Below are positions 18,243-26,780 of a stretch of 64,000 nucleotides of DNA, piece after piece. The DNA lies in the NCBI RefSeq assembly GCF_014253075.1, contig NZ_JACLZJ010000002.1, positions 62,001 through 126,000 of the forward strand, in the 5' to 3' direction. Source of the stretch: Ochrobactrum sp. CM-21-5 (GTDB lineage Bacteria > Pseudomonadota > Alphaproteobacteria > Rhizobiales > Rhizobiaceae). The position numbers were made by a program, and so were the translations under genes. Under the pieces are notes generated by a model. The model was given only the letters and a program-made list of their open reading frames with translations. It was not told the DNA's origin and searched no databases. Every line of letters starts with the position of its first letter. Position 1 is the stretch's first letter.

Positions 18243-18315
18243 TCTCCGTCCCCTTGTTGCGTGGCAGCTCTTCGGCGCCTGCAACGGACGATACATCGGA
18301 AAATTGCGGGCTCTA

Positions 18316-18348
18316 TCGCCAAACCGCCACCCTGTCGCCAAATCGCCA
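18316..18348. promoter_or_regulatory. Tandem direct repeat TCGCCAAAYCGCCA, candidate AraC operator
   Basis: TCGCCAAACCGCCA (18316-18329) and TCGCCAAATCGCCA (18335-18348) match at 13 of 14 bases with a 19-base period. Each copy itself holds two CGCCA boxes 8 bases apart. It lies in the 201-base gap between the divergent AraC regulator and FAD monooxygenase genes. Tandem direct half-sites about two helical turns apart are typical of AraC-family binding sites. Confidence 0.5.
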
Positions 18349-18443
18349 GAAAGAAGGCTGCCGGCGATTTTAAACTCGCGCTTGCACCACCGTCGCAGCG
18401 TGATAGTTTAATCTTCAAATATATAAGAACGGGGAATATCCAG

Positions 18444-19430
18444 ATGATGAATACGAGGTACATGTACCGGGTATCGCCGTCGCTCGATTCTTTTCAGGCG
18501 ACAATGTCCGGCCTTCTGCGTCCCTGCCGGATCAGCCAGAAGTCGAGCCAGAGTTATCGCACAGAAGTTTCCCATGGCCGTATGCGGCCTTTTGGTCTTA
18601 CTGCCATTCGCATCGGTGGCCAGGCGCGCATTGCGGTCGAGGCACATCACGACATGACGCTTCTGCAAATTCCACTGCAGGGAATGTTCATATCGAGGGA
18701 CCGGCGCGGCGATGAGCTTTTTTATAACGCAGGCGTCAATGCGCAGCTCGTTGATGCGCACTCACCGATTGATCTTGAGTTTCATCCGTCCACCCGCATG
18801 TTGATTTTCAATCTGAACAATGACCAGATCGATATTCTGGGTGGCAAGCAGTTCATCGAACAGTTTACCCATAAGAAGCGCGTCATCTCGTTTGACGGCC
18901 CTGTGGGCTTTGCATTTTATCAACTCGCTCAATTTGTTATGCGTGAGATTGAAAGTGATAAGGAAGCCTTTTTCAATGATGGTTTATCCGAACGTCTGGA
19001 GGATAGCCTGCTGGCTTCGCTTGCAGCGGCGCTCGACGTGCAGCCGCAGGAGAAGCTGGAGGCATATGCCGTTCCAAGCTATATCCAGCGTGCTGAAAGA
19101 TTCATGGCCGATAATCTCAATAAGTCATTGACGCTGAAGGCGATTGTGGATGCCACAGGCATCAGCGCACGTACTTTGCATCGGACTTTTCGCGGCGCCC
19201 GTGGAGATACGCCTCTTGGTGTGTTCAAGAATATGCGGCTGGACAAGGTCCATGCCGAGCTTGTTCGCAGAAATTGCGGTCCGGGAGACATAACGCGCGT
19301 GGCGATGACCTGGGGCTTCAACCATATGGGGCTGTTCTCTGCGGATTATCGCGGCCGTTTCGGTATGCTGCCATCCGAAACGGTGCGCCGGTCAAGGGAG
19401 GTTCCGGAACTCAACAGAGGCTGGAGTTGA
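18444..19430 (+). CDS. AraC-family transcriptional regulator
   Basis: 328 residues from MMNTRYMYRV. The N-terminal ligand-binding part has an AraC-binding-like layout (SSQSYRTEVSHGRMRPFG, PLQGMFISRDRRGDELFYNAGVNAQLVD). The C-terminal 100 residues carry two helix-turn-helix units (SLTLKAIVDATGISARTLHR and DITRVAMTWGFNHMGLFSADYR). The frame continues 239 codons upstream without a stop, but that part overlaps the divergent monooxygenase gene and has no domain. It probably activates the divergent monooxygenase-cupin-transporter operon in response to the pathway substrate. Confidence 0.88.
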   Translation: MMNTRYMYRVSPSLDSFQATMSGLLRPCRISQKSSQSYRTEVSHGRMRPFGLTAIRIGGQARIAVEAHHDMTLLQIPLQGMFISRDRRGDELFYNAGVNAQLVDAHSPIDLEFHPSTRMLIFNLNNDQIDILGGKQFIEQFTHKKRVISFDGPVGFAFYQLAQFVMREIESDKEAFFNDGLSERLEDSLLASLAAALDVQPQEKLEAYAVPSYIQRAERFMADNLNKSLTLKAIVDATGISARTLHRTFRGARGDTPLGVFKNMRLDKVHAELVRRNCGPGDITRVAMTWGFNHMGLFSADYRGRFGMLPSETVRRSREVPELNRGWS

Positions 19431-19445
19431 GTTTTTTTGCAGCCT

Positions 19446-20978
19446 TTATCCTTTGCGCGAGGTACGCAGGAGAAGCCACACAGCCACCGACGAGATGCAG
19501 GCGATCAGGGCCGCTGTGAGCAGCGCGATTGAAAAGCCGTGCGAATAGGCTAGCCGCGCGTCCGTAACGGCCATTTCCAGTCCCGCGCCTGTCAGGCCGT
19601 TGATGATTTGCGGCATGTCTCCGGCAACAACGGCATCCGCGATGGCTTGGGCATCGCCGCAAGCCGCGCTGTTCTCGCATAGTCTGTCCGTCACCACACC
19701 GCGCACAGCTGTTGCCAGAATGCCGCTGAGCATGGCGAAGCCGAGCAGAATTCCTGAAAAGCGTGCCGTGGTGCTGATCCCCGACGCCATGCCTGCCCGT
19801 TCACGCGGCACGACGGTCATAATGGCCTTCTGCGTCTCGCCATTGAGCAAACCGCCGCCGCTTCCCAGCGTCACCATGCCAAGCATAATGCCGGGCCAGT
19901 AACCTGTCTGCGCTCCCCAACCGGTAAGGGCGTTGCCAAGGCCAACAATGATGAGGCCCAGAGCAAGAATATGCGTCGAACTCAGATGCCGCCCGAGCAT
20001 CCGGCCAACATAGGGAAATGCCAGCATCGCCAGAGCAAAGGGAAGCATGGCAAAGCCTGCACCCAACGCTGTGCGGCCAAGGCCGTTCTGCAGAAAAAGA
20101 GGCAGAAGGGAAGCCATTACTTGAGCGCAGGCGGCATAGGCGAACATCGCCCACACTCCGCCGATCAGTTTGGGGTTCCTGAAGAGTGTGAGATCGAGCA
20201 TCGGTCGCCGTTGAACGCTTTCGGTAACGATGAACGCAACCAAAGAGCAGGCACCGGCGGCAAAACCGGTCAAGGCACTTGCGGAGGTCCAGCCATGGGC
20301 CTGCCCGTAGATAAGCCCCCACGTCAGTCCGAACATTGATGAAGCAAAGAACAGAATGCCTGCGGGATCGAGCCGGCGTGCGTCGTCATCACTGGATTCA
20401 TTCACAAACAGAAAGGCGGCACCGGCAAGAGCCGCGCAGATCGGTATATTGATATGGAACGCCCATCGCCATCCAAGCAGATAGGCTATCAGCCCGCCGA
20501 TAATTGGCGCAAGCACCATGGTTAGCCCCATCATGCCGCCCCAGATTGCCCAAGCGCGATTTCGTTCAGCCTCGCCATGGAAAGTGTGTGCGATAATCGC
20601 CAGCGCGGGCGCCAGAAGAAACGCTGCTCCGGCCCCCTGGAACGCCCTGGCGAGATAGAGTGTCAGGGCAGAGTAGGCGAGGCCGCACAATAGCGAGGCA
20701 AGGGCGAAAGCACCAATCCCGATCAGGAATACGCGCCGTCGGCCAAACCGGTCTGCGACTGCGCCCGCCGGGAGCAAAAGGGAGGCGAAACACAGCACAT
20801 AAGTACTCACCACCCATTCTATGTCCGCGAAGCTGGCGCCAAAATCGCGGGCGATCGTCGGCAGAATGATGGCGGCGATATTCGTGTCGAGGACGGTCAT
20901 TGCGCAGCCGACAGACGCCGTCAGCAGAACAAACAATGGATGAACGGCACGGCGTTCGATATGAAGCTCAGCCGTCAT
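19446..20978 (-). CDS. DHA2-type MFS drug efflux transporter (14 transmembrane helices)
   Basis: 510 residues from MTAELHIERR, with many hydrophobic segments, the MFS motif A GAVADRFGRRRVFLIG between helices 2 and 3, motif B-like LYLARAFQGAGAA, motif C-like GGMMGLTMVLAPIIGG and the helix-1 motif TVLDTNIAAIILP typical of the DHA2 (EmrB/QacA) family. Likely a proton-driven exporter of hydrophobic compounds. Its start overlaps the stop of a possible 23-codon leader. A GTG at 21068 would extend the frame by 30 residues with no ribosome site. Divergent from a LysR gene that probably controls it. Confidence 0.88.
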   Translation of the reverse strand: MTAELHIERRAVHPLFVLLTASVGCAMTVLDTNIAAIILPTIARDFGASFADIEWVVSTYVLCFASLLLPAGAVADRFGRRRVFLIGIGAFALASLLCGLAYSALTLYLARAFQGAGAAFLLAPALAIIAHTFHGEAERNRAWAIWGGMMGLTMVLAPIIGGLIAYLLGWRWAFHINIPICAALAGAAFLFVNESSDDDARRLDPAGILFFASSMFGLTWGLIYGQAHGWTSASALTGFAAGACSLVAFIVTESVQRRPMLDLTLFRNPKLIGGVWAMFAYAACAQVMASLLPLFLQNGLGRTALGAGFAMLPFALAMLAFPYVGRMLGRHLSSTHILALGLIIVGLGNALTGWGAQTGYWPGIMLGMVTLGSGGGLLNGETQKAIMTVVPRERAGMASGISTTARFSGILLGFAMLSGILATAVRGVVTDRLCENSAACGDAQAIADAVVAGDMPQIINGLTGAGLEMAVTDARLAYSHGFSIALLTAALIACISSVAVWLLLRTSRKG

Positions 20979-21046
20979 TGTGCAAACACGGCTGCCGCTG
21001 AAACGGCATGCACCAATAGCCCTAACATCTGAAGATGCCTCGACAT
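20975..21046 (-). CDS. Possible 23-residue leader peptide coupled to the MFS exporter
   Basis: The minus strand has AAAAGGAAAAAC directly before an ATG at 21046, the best ribosome site in this intergenic region. The frame reads MSRHLQMLGLLVHAVSAAAV then FAQ and stops with TGA at 20977-20975, overlapping the MFS ATG as ATGA. The exporter's own start has no ribosome site, so coupled translation from this short frame would explain it. The peptide looks like a hydrophobic or signal-peptide-like segment. It could also be chance. Confidence 0.45.
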   Translation of the reverse strand: MSRHLQMLGLLVHAVSAAAVFAQ

Positions 21047-21155
21047 GTTTTTCCTTTTGGTGGATCACGAATTGTATTCATAGCGAGATTAGAATTTTCT
21101 TCATTCGCAATTTTTCATTATATTATTAGGTGAAAACTAATTATCGAGGGTCGGA

Positions 21156-22058
21156 ATGGAACTACGACATCTGCGTTATTTCGTGACGCTTGCTGAAGAG
21201 CTTCATTTTTCGCGCGCCGCAGAAAAGCTTAATATCGCACCACCTACCCTGACCGTGCAGATACAGGAAATCGAGCGCACATTATCGGCGCGCCTGTTCG
21301 TCCGGACGAAACGAAGCGTCATGCTGACATCGGCAGGTGAGGTCTTTCTGGCAGAAGCCAGACACGTTCTCGAACAATATGCGAAGGCCGAAAGTGTAGG
21401 GCGTCGGGCGGGCCGTGGTGAAATCGGGCGAATCGAAATCGGTTATGTCGGCTCGGCAGCCTATGCGGGGGTCCTTCAGGATCAGACGAGCCGGTTTCGG
21501 CAGGACTGGCCGGAAGTGCATCTCAACGCTCAGGAGTTTCCGATGGACGAGCTGCCGATGCTGATCGAAAGCGGACATGTGGACGTGGGGTTTATCAGGC
21601 TGCCGATGGCGCTTCCAACTTCCTTGAAGGCGCGCGTTCTGCTGCGGGATTATTTTTGCCTGGCTCTGCCATCCGACCACCGCAGAGCTAACGAAATCTC
21701 GCCCATACGTCCAGCGCTGCTCGCGGATGAGGCGTTCATTACGCCTGAACAGCAGTTCGGTACTCACGAACTGGCCAGGCGCGGCCGGTTTGCGCCGCGG
21801 ATAGTATCAGCCCCCGGCAGCTTGCTTGCTGTGCTGGCGCAGGTTTCGCTGGGTGCTGGCATATCGGTGATACCAAGCGTGGTGCGCAATGTTGTTCATC
21901 TGCCGGATGTCGCGTTTTGCCGGATTGCCGACAAGCCGATTCATTCAGAAGTGGCGGCCGTATTTCGGACATCTGAAAGTGCGCCAACAGTGAGGAATTT
22001 GATTCAGCAGGTGGAGCGGTCGGCAGAGCTGCAACTTCATCCGTCCGATTGGGGTTGA
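21156..22058 (+). CDS. LysR-family transcriptional regulator
   Basis: 300 residues. The N-terminal winged helix is MELRHLRYFVTLAEELHFSR... with AAEKLNIAPPTLTVQIQEIE as the recognition unit, then the linker helix and a two-lobe effector-binding domain (GRIEIGYVGSAAYAGVL, ESGHVDVGFIRLP). It resembles the BenM/CatM-like LysR subgroup with MELRHLRYFV. The 109-base A/T-rich gap to the MFS leader would hold its operator, so it probably activates the exporter in response to a small, perhaps aromatic, molecule. Confidence 0.9.
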   Translation: MELRHLRYFVTLAEELHFSRAAEKLNIAPPTLTVQIQEIERTLSARLFVRTKRSVMLTSAGEVFLAEARHVLEQYAKAESVGRRAGRGEIGRIEIGYVGSAAYAGVLQDQTSRFRQDWPEVHLNAQEFPMDELPMLIESGHVDVGFIRLPMALPTSLKARVLLRDYFCLALPSDHRRANEISPIRPALLADEAFITPEQQFGTHELARRGRFAPRIVSAPGSLLAVLAQVSLGAGISVIPSVVRNVVHLPDVAFCRIADKPIHSEVAAVFRTSESAPTVRNLIQQVERSAELQLHPSDWG

Positions 22059-22187
22059 GAAGCCGGTCAGCATCGAATTCCGGCTGGAATCGCTTGTCGC
22101 AATGACGTTTGGCTGTTCATTTACAATAACTTGTTCAGTCCCACCTTGTCCGGAAAGAGAAACTAGCGTAACGCCTTAAACAAGCGG

Positions 22188-23837
22188 ATGAAAAGGGAGA
22201 TCGTCCGAGTGTTGGAAAAAACTTCTCCTCTGGCGCCATTTCAATACAACACCTTTCGGGCGCTGTGGTCGGCCACGCTGGTGTCCAATCTGGGTGGTCT
22301 TGTACAGACTGTCGGTGCCGGCTGGATGATGGCGACCATAGCCCGTTCGGATGATATGGTCGCGCTGGTTCAGGCGTCGACAACCCTGCCGGTGATGATC
22401 TTTTCGGTCGCGGCCGGCGCATTGGCCGATAATTTCGATCGCCGCCGGATCATGCTGACGGCACAGATACTCCTGCTCGTCATTTCCTTCACGCTGGCGC
22501 TCTTTGCCTATCTGGACGTCCTCACGCCCTGGCTGCTGCTGGGTTTCACTTTTCTCATCGGATGCGGAGGTGCTCTGCACAACCCATCGTGGCAAGCGTC
22601 GATGGGCGATATCGTCGAGCGGAAGGACCTTCCTGCGGCGGTTGCCCTGAACAGCATGAGTTTCAATCTCATGCGTAGTATAGGCCCCGCCATTGGCGGT
22701 TTGATCGTTGCGGCCGCAGGCGCTGCTTTCGCGTTTATTTTCAATGCCTTCAGCTATTGTGTTCTTATTCTGGCGCTATGGCGGTGGAAACCCCAGTCCG
22801 TAAAAAATACGCTTCCTCGCGAGACTTTTGGCCGTGCGATGGCGGCTGGCCTGCGCTATGTTGCCATGTCTCCCAATCTCCTGAAAGTCATGTTCCGGGG
22901 CTTTATCTTTGGCTTGTCGGCCATCGTGGTGCTCGCTTTGCTACCGTTGGTCGCGCGCGATCTGGTCAAGGGCACCGCGCTGACGTATGGCATCATGCTG
23001 GGATTTTTTGGGCTCGGTGCGATTGGGGGCGCATTGGCCAGCGCACGTCTTCGCGAGCTGATGAGCAACGAGTGGATCGTCAGGTCTGCATTTCTGGCGT
23101 TTGCCGTCAGTTGCGCCCTTCTTGCCATAAGCCGGCAGATTTGGCTCAGCTGTATCTTCCTGTTGCCAGCGGGTGTTTCCTGGGTTCTGGCACTTTCATT
23201 GTTCAATGTAACGGTGCAGCTCTCAACGCCGCGTTGGGTGGTCGGTCGAGCGCTGGCACTATATCAGACGGCGACATTCGGCGGCATGGCCGCAGGTAGC
23301 TGGCTGTGGGGTGCCATTGCGGATGAGTTCGGTGTTTCAGGCGCATTGATGGCGTCCAGCGTCGTTCTTCTGGCGGGCGCGGCGCTTGGTTTCGTTCTGT
23401 CCCAACCTGAATTCGAATCCCTTAATCTGGATCCGCTCAACCGGTTCAGTGAGCCAAAGCTGCGCCTTGATTTGCGATCGCGCAGCGGTCCGATCATGAT
23501 TATGGTCGATTACAAGATCGCGCAGGAGGATGTTCAGGCTTTCCTGGCTGCGATGACCTTGCGCAGGCGCATGCGCATTCGCGACGGCGCAAAGCAATGG
23601 GCCTTGCTGCGCGATCTGGAAAATCCTGAAACGTGGACCGAAAGCTATCACGTGCCGACATGGGTGGAATATGTCCGCCACAATCAGCGGCGCACGCAGG
23701 CGGATGCAGAAGTTTCCGAAAAACTGCTGGCGCTCCATCGGGGAGAGAAACCTCCGCTGGTGCATCGCATGATCGAGCGACAGACGGTTTCAATCCATGA
23801 CGACATGCCGCTTAAAACCCACCTGGATGTTCCTTGA
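22188..23837 (+). CDS. EntS-type MFS transporter with C-terminal soluble domain
   Basis: 549 residues. The first about 410 form a 12-helix MFS domain of the transmembrane secretion effector/EntS type (FRALWSATLVSNLGGLVQTVGAGW, LADNFDRRRIMLTAQ, PSWQASMGDIVERKDLPAAVALNSMSFNLMRSIGP). The last about 130 residues (after LNRFSEPKLRLDL) are soluble and look like a ferredoxin-like antibiotic-biosynthesis-monooxygenase-type domain (IMIMVDYKIAQEDVQAFL, SYHVPTWVEYVRHNQR). The start may instead be GTG 22209, which has AAGGGAG nine bases upstream. Likely an exporter; substrate unknown. Confidence 0.85.
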   Translation: MKREIVRVLEKTSPLAPFQYNTFRALWSATLVSNLGGLVQTVGAGWMMATIARSDDMVALVQASTTLPVMIFSVAAGALADNFDRRRIMLTAQILLLVISFTLALFAYLDVLTPWLLLGFTFLIGCGGALHNPSWQASMGDIVERKDLPAAVALNSMSFNLMRSIGPAIGGLIVAAAGAAFAFIFNAFSYCVLILALWRWKPQSVKNTLPRETFGRAMAAGLRYVAMSPNLLKVMFRGFIFGLSAIVVLALLPLVARDLVKGTALTYGIMLGFFGLGAIGGALASARLRELMSNEWIVRSAFLAFAVSCALLAISRQIWLSCIFLLPAGVSWVLALSLFNVTVQLSTPRWVVGRALALYQTATFGGMAAGSWLWGAIADEFGVSGALMASSVVLLAGAALGFVLSQPEFESLNLDPLNRFSEPKLRLDLRSRSGPIMIMVDYKIAQEDVQAFLAAMTLRRRMRIRDGAKQWALLRDLENPETWTESYHVPTWVEYVRHNQRRTQADAEVSEKLLALHRGEKPPLVHRMIERQTVSIHDDMPLKTHLDVP

Positions 23838-23856
23838 TGAGTATGCGGAACGGGCC

Positions 23857-24897
23857 TCAGGCCGACATTCGCAGCATGATCTCCGCGTTGAGGAGTATGC
23901 GGGTTTGTACTGGGCGCTCCGCGCGGTTATCCTCGCCTTCGCCCAAAGTTCGAAACAGTAATTCTATCGCAAGCCTGCCGATCTCGTTGTAGTCCTGTGC
24001 GACGGTCGTAAGCGGTGGCCATGTATAAGCCGAAAGCGGATTGTTGTCGTGTCCCGCGACGCGGGTATCGCAATCTTTCAGGCGACCAACTTTCAGGCCC
24101 GCTTGCCATAGGGCGCCCATGACACCGAAAGCGATGCGGTCATTGGAGCAGAGAATTGTGCTCGTCGGGAAGTGGCCTTTCGCGCGGATGATCCGGACAG
24201 TCTGTTCGAAAGCATATTGCTCGAAGTCCCAGCTGCGGCTTGGTTCCAGCTCGACAATTCGGGGTTCGAAGCCGAGCTTTTCCATAGCGGTGCAATAAGC
24301 TTCCCGGCGCTTGACGGCATTATTGTTTACCACTGGCATGGAGAAATAGCAGGGCTCGCTGCCGGAGCGGCACAGATAATCCACGATCAAGTGGAAGGAT
24401 TTAAGATTGTCGGTTCCCACAAAAGGCGACGTATTGTCGAGTGGAGAGTCGACATAGACAATGGGCACGTCATCGGCGAGGCGGGCCAGTGTCGAATGAT
24501 GCGACTGTTCGCCGAGCGGCGCGATAATGGCCCCGGCCACGTTAAGCGAGCGTAGCGTTTCAATAGCCCGCTTTTCCAGTTCAGGCTTGCCGTCAGATGA
24601 CAGCACAATAGCCAGAAAACCACGCTGTTCCGCAAGCGATTGCAGCCTGCGCGTCATAGCCATGTAGAAATGATCGAGCTGGTTGGGAATAATGATGCCG
24701 AGAATTGTCGTACGGCGCCGATTAAGGTTCACCGCGAAAAGATTGGGTCTGAAACCCGATTGCTTGATAGCGGCTTCGATCAATTCGCGGGTCTTGGGAC
24801 GAACCGAAGCGGGATCGTTGAAATATTTGGAAACCGTCGGGCGGGACAGCCCGACGAATTCGGAGAAATCTTCCATGGTGCGTATATTCTTGCGCAC
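23857..24897 (-). CDS. LacI-family repressor of the polyol operon
   Basis: 346 residues. The N-terminal helix-turn-helix is MEDFSEFVGLSRPTVSKYFN with a hinge helix near PKTRELIEAAIKQSGFRPNLFAVNL; a periplasmic-binding-like sensor follows (ILGIIIPNQLDHFYMAMTR, AGAIIAPLG, ILCSNDRIAFGVMGAL). Divergent from the polyol ABC operon with a 456-base gap that contains an 11-base inverted repeat around a plausible promoter. It probably represses smoEFGK and the dehydrogenases until a sugar alcohol binds. Confidence 0.9.
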   Translation of the reverse strand: MRKNIRTMEDFSEFVGLSRPTVSKYFNDPASVRPKTRELIEAAIKQSGFRPNLFAVNLNRRRTTILGIIIPNQLDHFYMAMTRRLQSLAEQRGFLAIVLSSDGKPELEKRAIETLRSLNVAGAIIAPLGEQSHHSTLARLADDVPIVYVDSPLDNTSPFVGTDNLKSFHLIVDYLCRSGSEPCYFSMPVVNNNAVKRREAYCTAMEKLGFEPRIVELEPSRSWDFEQYAFEQTVRIIRAKGHFPTSTILCSNDRIAFGVMGALWQAGLKVGRLKDCDTRVAGHDNNPLSAYTWPPLTTVAQDYNEIGRLAIELLFRTLGEGEDNRAERPVQTRILLNAEIMLRMSA

Positions 24898-25136
24898 GGT
24901 TCAGATCCTGTCTGTCATTTGCGGCCAACGCATTGCGTCGAGGCATACGGCCCTGTGTGGAGCCACCGATCGAACTCTGCAGCACTGATGTTCATGCACG
25001 CGGGTCATTGCATGGGGCTTGTTTTTCAACGATTTCAGGACGTTCCTCCGGCTCGGCTTACCCATCTTCTCCCTGGAGCAAGTTGGATTCAAACTGTCAA
25101 AGGCCGAAGTAAACGTCAAGCGATCAAATGTTCTCG

Positions 25137-25185
25137 CTTTGATTGATGCGGTGAAAATCCATGTATGCTAAGGTATCAATCAAAG
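25137..25185. promoter_or_regulatory. Perfect 11-base inverted repeat flanking the polyol operon promoter
   Basis: CTTTGATTGAT (25137-25147) and ATCAATCAAAG (25175-25185) are perfect inverted copies separated by 27 bases. Between them lies TATGCT (25164-25169) with TTGATT/TTGATG 15 to 19 bases upstream, a plausible sigma-70 promoter. A second, shorter pair ATCAAA/TTTGAT overlaps the left arm (25123-25143). Paired operators flanking a promoter fit repression by the adjacent LacI protein. The remaining gap 24898-25122 shows nothing else recognisable. Confidence 0.5.
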
Positions 25186-25195
25186 AAGCAGCAAC

Positions 25196-25303
25196 ATGAA
25201 TAATCTCTCAATTCAGCTTGGTGGAGTTGAGATGGTGGTCTTTTCGCTTCGCAACGGGAAATTGAAAGCTGTTCTTGACAAGTTGCGGAAGTCCGCGCCA
25301 TAA
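25196..25303 (+). CDS. Possible small ORF (35 residues) in the polyol operon leader
   Basis: An ATG frame of 35 codons, beginning MNNLSIQLGG and ending LRKSAP, lies between the inverted repeat and the binding-protein gene, 50 bases before the latter. Its ribosome site (AAAGAAGC) is weak and no family is recognised. It may be a leader peptide or chance; recorded because its composition is amphipathic and it occupies the transcript leader. Confidence 0.25.
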   Translation: MNNLSIQLGGVEMVVFSLRNGKLKAVLDKLRKSAP

Positions 25304-25353
25304 ATTTTACACATGTAAGAATTTTGCTATGCATTCGTAAAGGAGGAGACGAA

Positions 25354-26673
25354 ATGCGGACCAAAACTTCTATAGCAGGACTTGTTGGATCCGTTGCCGG
25401 CATCACATTCATGGCAGGGGCGGCGTGGGCGGAGGAGCTCACCATCGCCACGGTCAATAATGGCGACATGATCATCATGCAGAAGCTGTCGCCGGAGTGG
25501 GAGAAGGCAACCGGCAACAAGATCAACTGGGTCGTGCTTGAAGAAAACGTGCTGCGTCAGCGTGTTACGACCGACATCGCAACCAAGAGCGGACAATTCG
25601 ACATCCTGACCATTGGTGGTTATGAGACGCCGATCTGGGGCAAGGCCGGATGGCTCCTGCCAGTTGATGATCTTGGTGATGATTACGACTACGATGATCT
25701 CATCAAGCCTGTCCGCGCTGGTCTGACGGTCGACGGCAAGCTTTATGCCGTACCGTTCTATGCCGAAAGCTCGTTCACGCTCTACCGCAAGGATCTTTTC
25801 GATGCCGCCGGACTGAAAATGCCGGATGAACCGACATACGAGCAGATCAAGGAATTCGCCACCAAACTCACCGACAAGTCGATGGAGCAGTACGGTCTCT
25901 GTCTGCGTGGCAAGCCGGGCTGGGGCGAAAATATGGCCTATCTCGGTACACTGATCAACACCTTCGGCGGGCGCTGGTTCGACGAACAGTGGCAGCCGCA
26001 GATCAATTCTGAAGAGTGGAAAAAGGCGATCAATTTCTACGTCGATCTGATGAAGGAAGCAGGCCCTCCCGGAATTACCTCCAACGGCTTCAATGAAAAT
26101 CAGGCACTGTTTTCCACCGGCCATTGCGCCATGTGGATTGATGCGACTTCTGCTGCCGGTCGTATCTATGACCCCAATCAGAGCCAGGTTGCCGACAAGG
26201 TTGCCTTCACGAAGGCACCCGTGGAAGTGACGCCGAATGGTTCGGCCTGGGCATGGTCGTGGAATCTTGCAATCCCGGCATCAACAAAGAAAGCGGAGGC
26301 CGCAAAGTCCTTCCTCAAATGGGCAACTTCCAAGGAATATGTCGAACTGGTCGGCGAGAAGGAGGGCTGGGTCGCGGTTCCCCCGGGCACGCGCCAGTCC
26401 ACCTATGCAAATGAGGAGTACAAGAAGGCCGCACCTTTCGCTGATACGGTTCTGAAGGCAATCGAATCCGCGGATCCGACCAAGCCGACAAAGGATCCGG
26501 TGCCTTATACTGGCATTCAGTTCGTCGCGATTCCTGAATTCCAGGCGATCGGTACGATTGTCGGTCAGGCGATTTCGGCGGCTGTTGCCGGACAGCAAAG
26601 CGTGGATGCGGCGCTTGATAATGCACAGCGCCAGACTGAGCAGATCATGACGCAGGCAGGCTATATCAAATAA
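25354..26673 (+). CDS. smoE: Polyol ABC importer, periplasmic binding protein (SmoE-like)
   Basis: 439 residues. The signal peptide (MRTKTSIAGLVGSVAG...) ends at AWA before EELTIAT. The mature part is a type II (extracellular solute-binding family 1) fold: PEWEKATGNKINWV, DILTIGGYETPIWGKAGWL, YAVPFYAESSFTLYRKDLF, PGWGENMAYLG. The layout matches the sorbitol/mannitol binding proteins of Rhodobacter and rhizobia. AAAGGAGGAG eight bases upstream fixes the start; a short in-frame ATG earlier lacks this. First gene of the smoEFGK operon. Confidence 0.88.
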   Translation: MRTKTSIAGLVGSVAGITFMAGAAWAEELTIATVNNGDMIIMQKLSPEWEKATGNKINWVVLEENVLRQRVTTDIATKSGQFDILTIGGYETPIWGKAGWLLPVDDLGDDYDYDDLIKPVRAGLTVDGKLYAVPFYAESSFTLYRKDLFDAAGLKMPDEPTYEQIKEFATKLTDKSMEQYGLCLRGKPGWGENMAYLGTLINTFGGRWFDEQWQPQINSEEWKKAINFYVDLMKEAGPPGITSNGFNENQALFSTGHCAMWIDATSAAGRIYDPNQSQVADKVAFTKAPVEVTPNGSAWAWSWNLAIPASTKKAEAAKSFLKWATSKEYVELVGEKEGWVAVPPGTRQSTYANEEYKKAAPFADTVLKAIESADPTKPTKDPVPYTGIQFVAIPEFQAIGTIVGQAISAAVAGQQSVDAALDNAQRQTEQIMTQAGYIK

Positions 26674-26780
26674 GCCTGAACCACTGGCCTGCCGTCCTCT
26701 GGAGGGAGGATGGCAGGTGTGATTCTTCGCAAAGCTGCGCATGACGCGGTTGAAGGCGGGAAGGGGAGGAAACGTCCGAT

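Noticed and set aside
17727-18443. 239-codon N-terminal extension of the AraC regulator frame
   Set aside because: It lies antisense to the FAD monooxygenase, has no recognisable domain, and the AraC family length fits the start at 18444.
22061-22085. AGCCGG/CCGGCT inverted repeat after the LysR gene as a terminator
   Set aside because: Only six pairs, a 13-base loop and no T-run.
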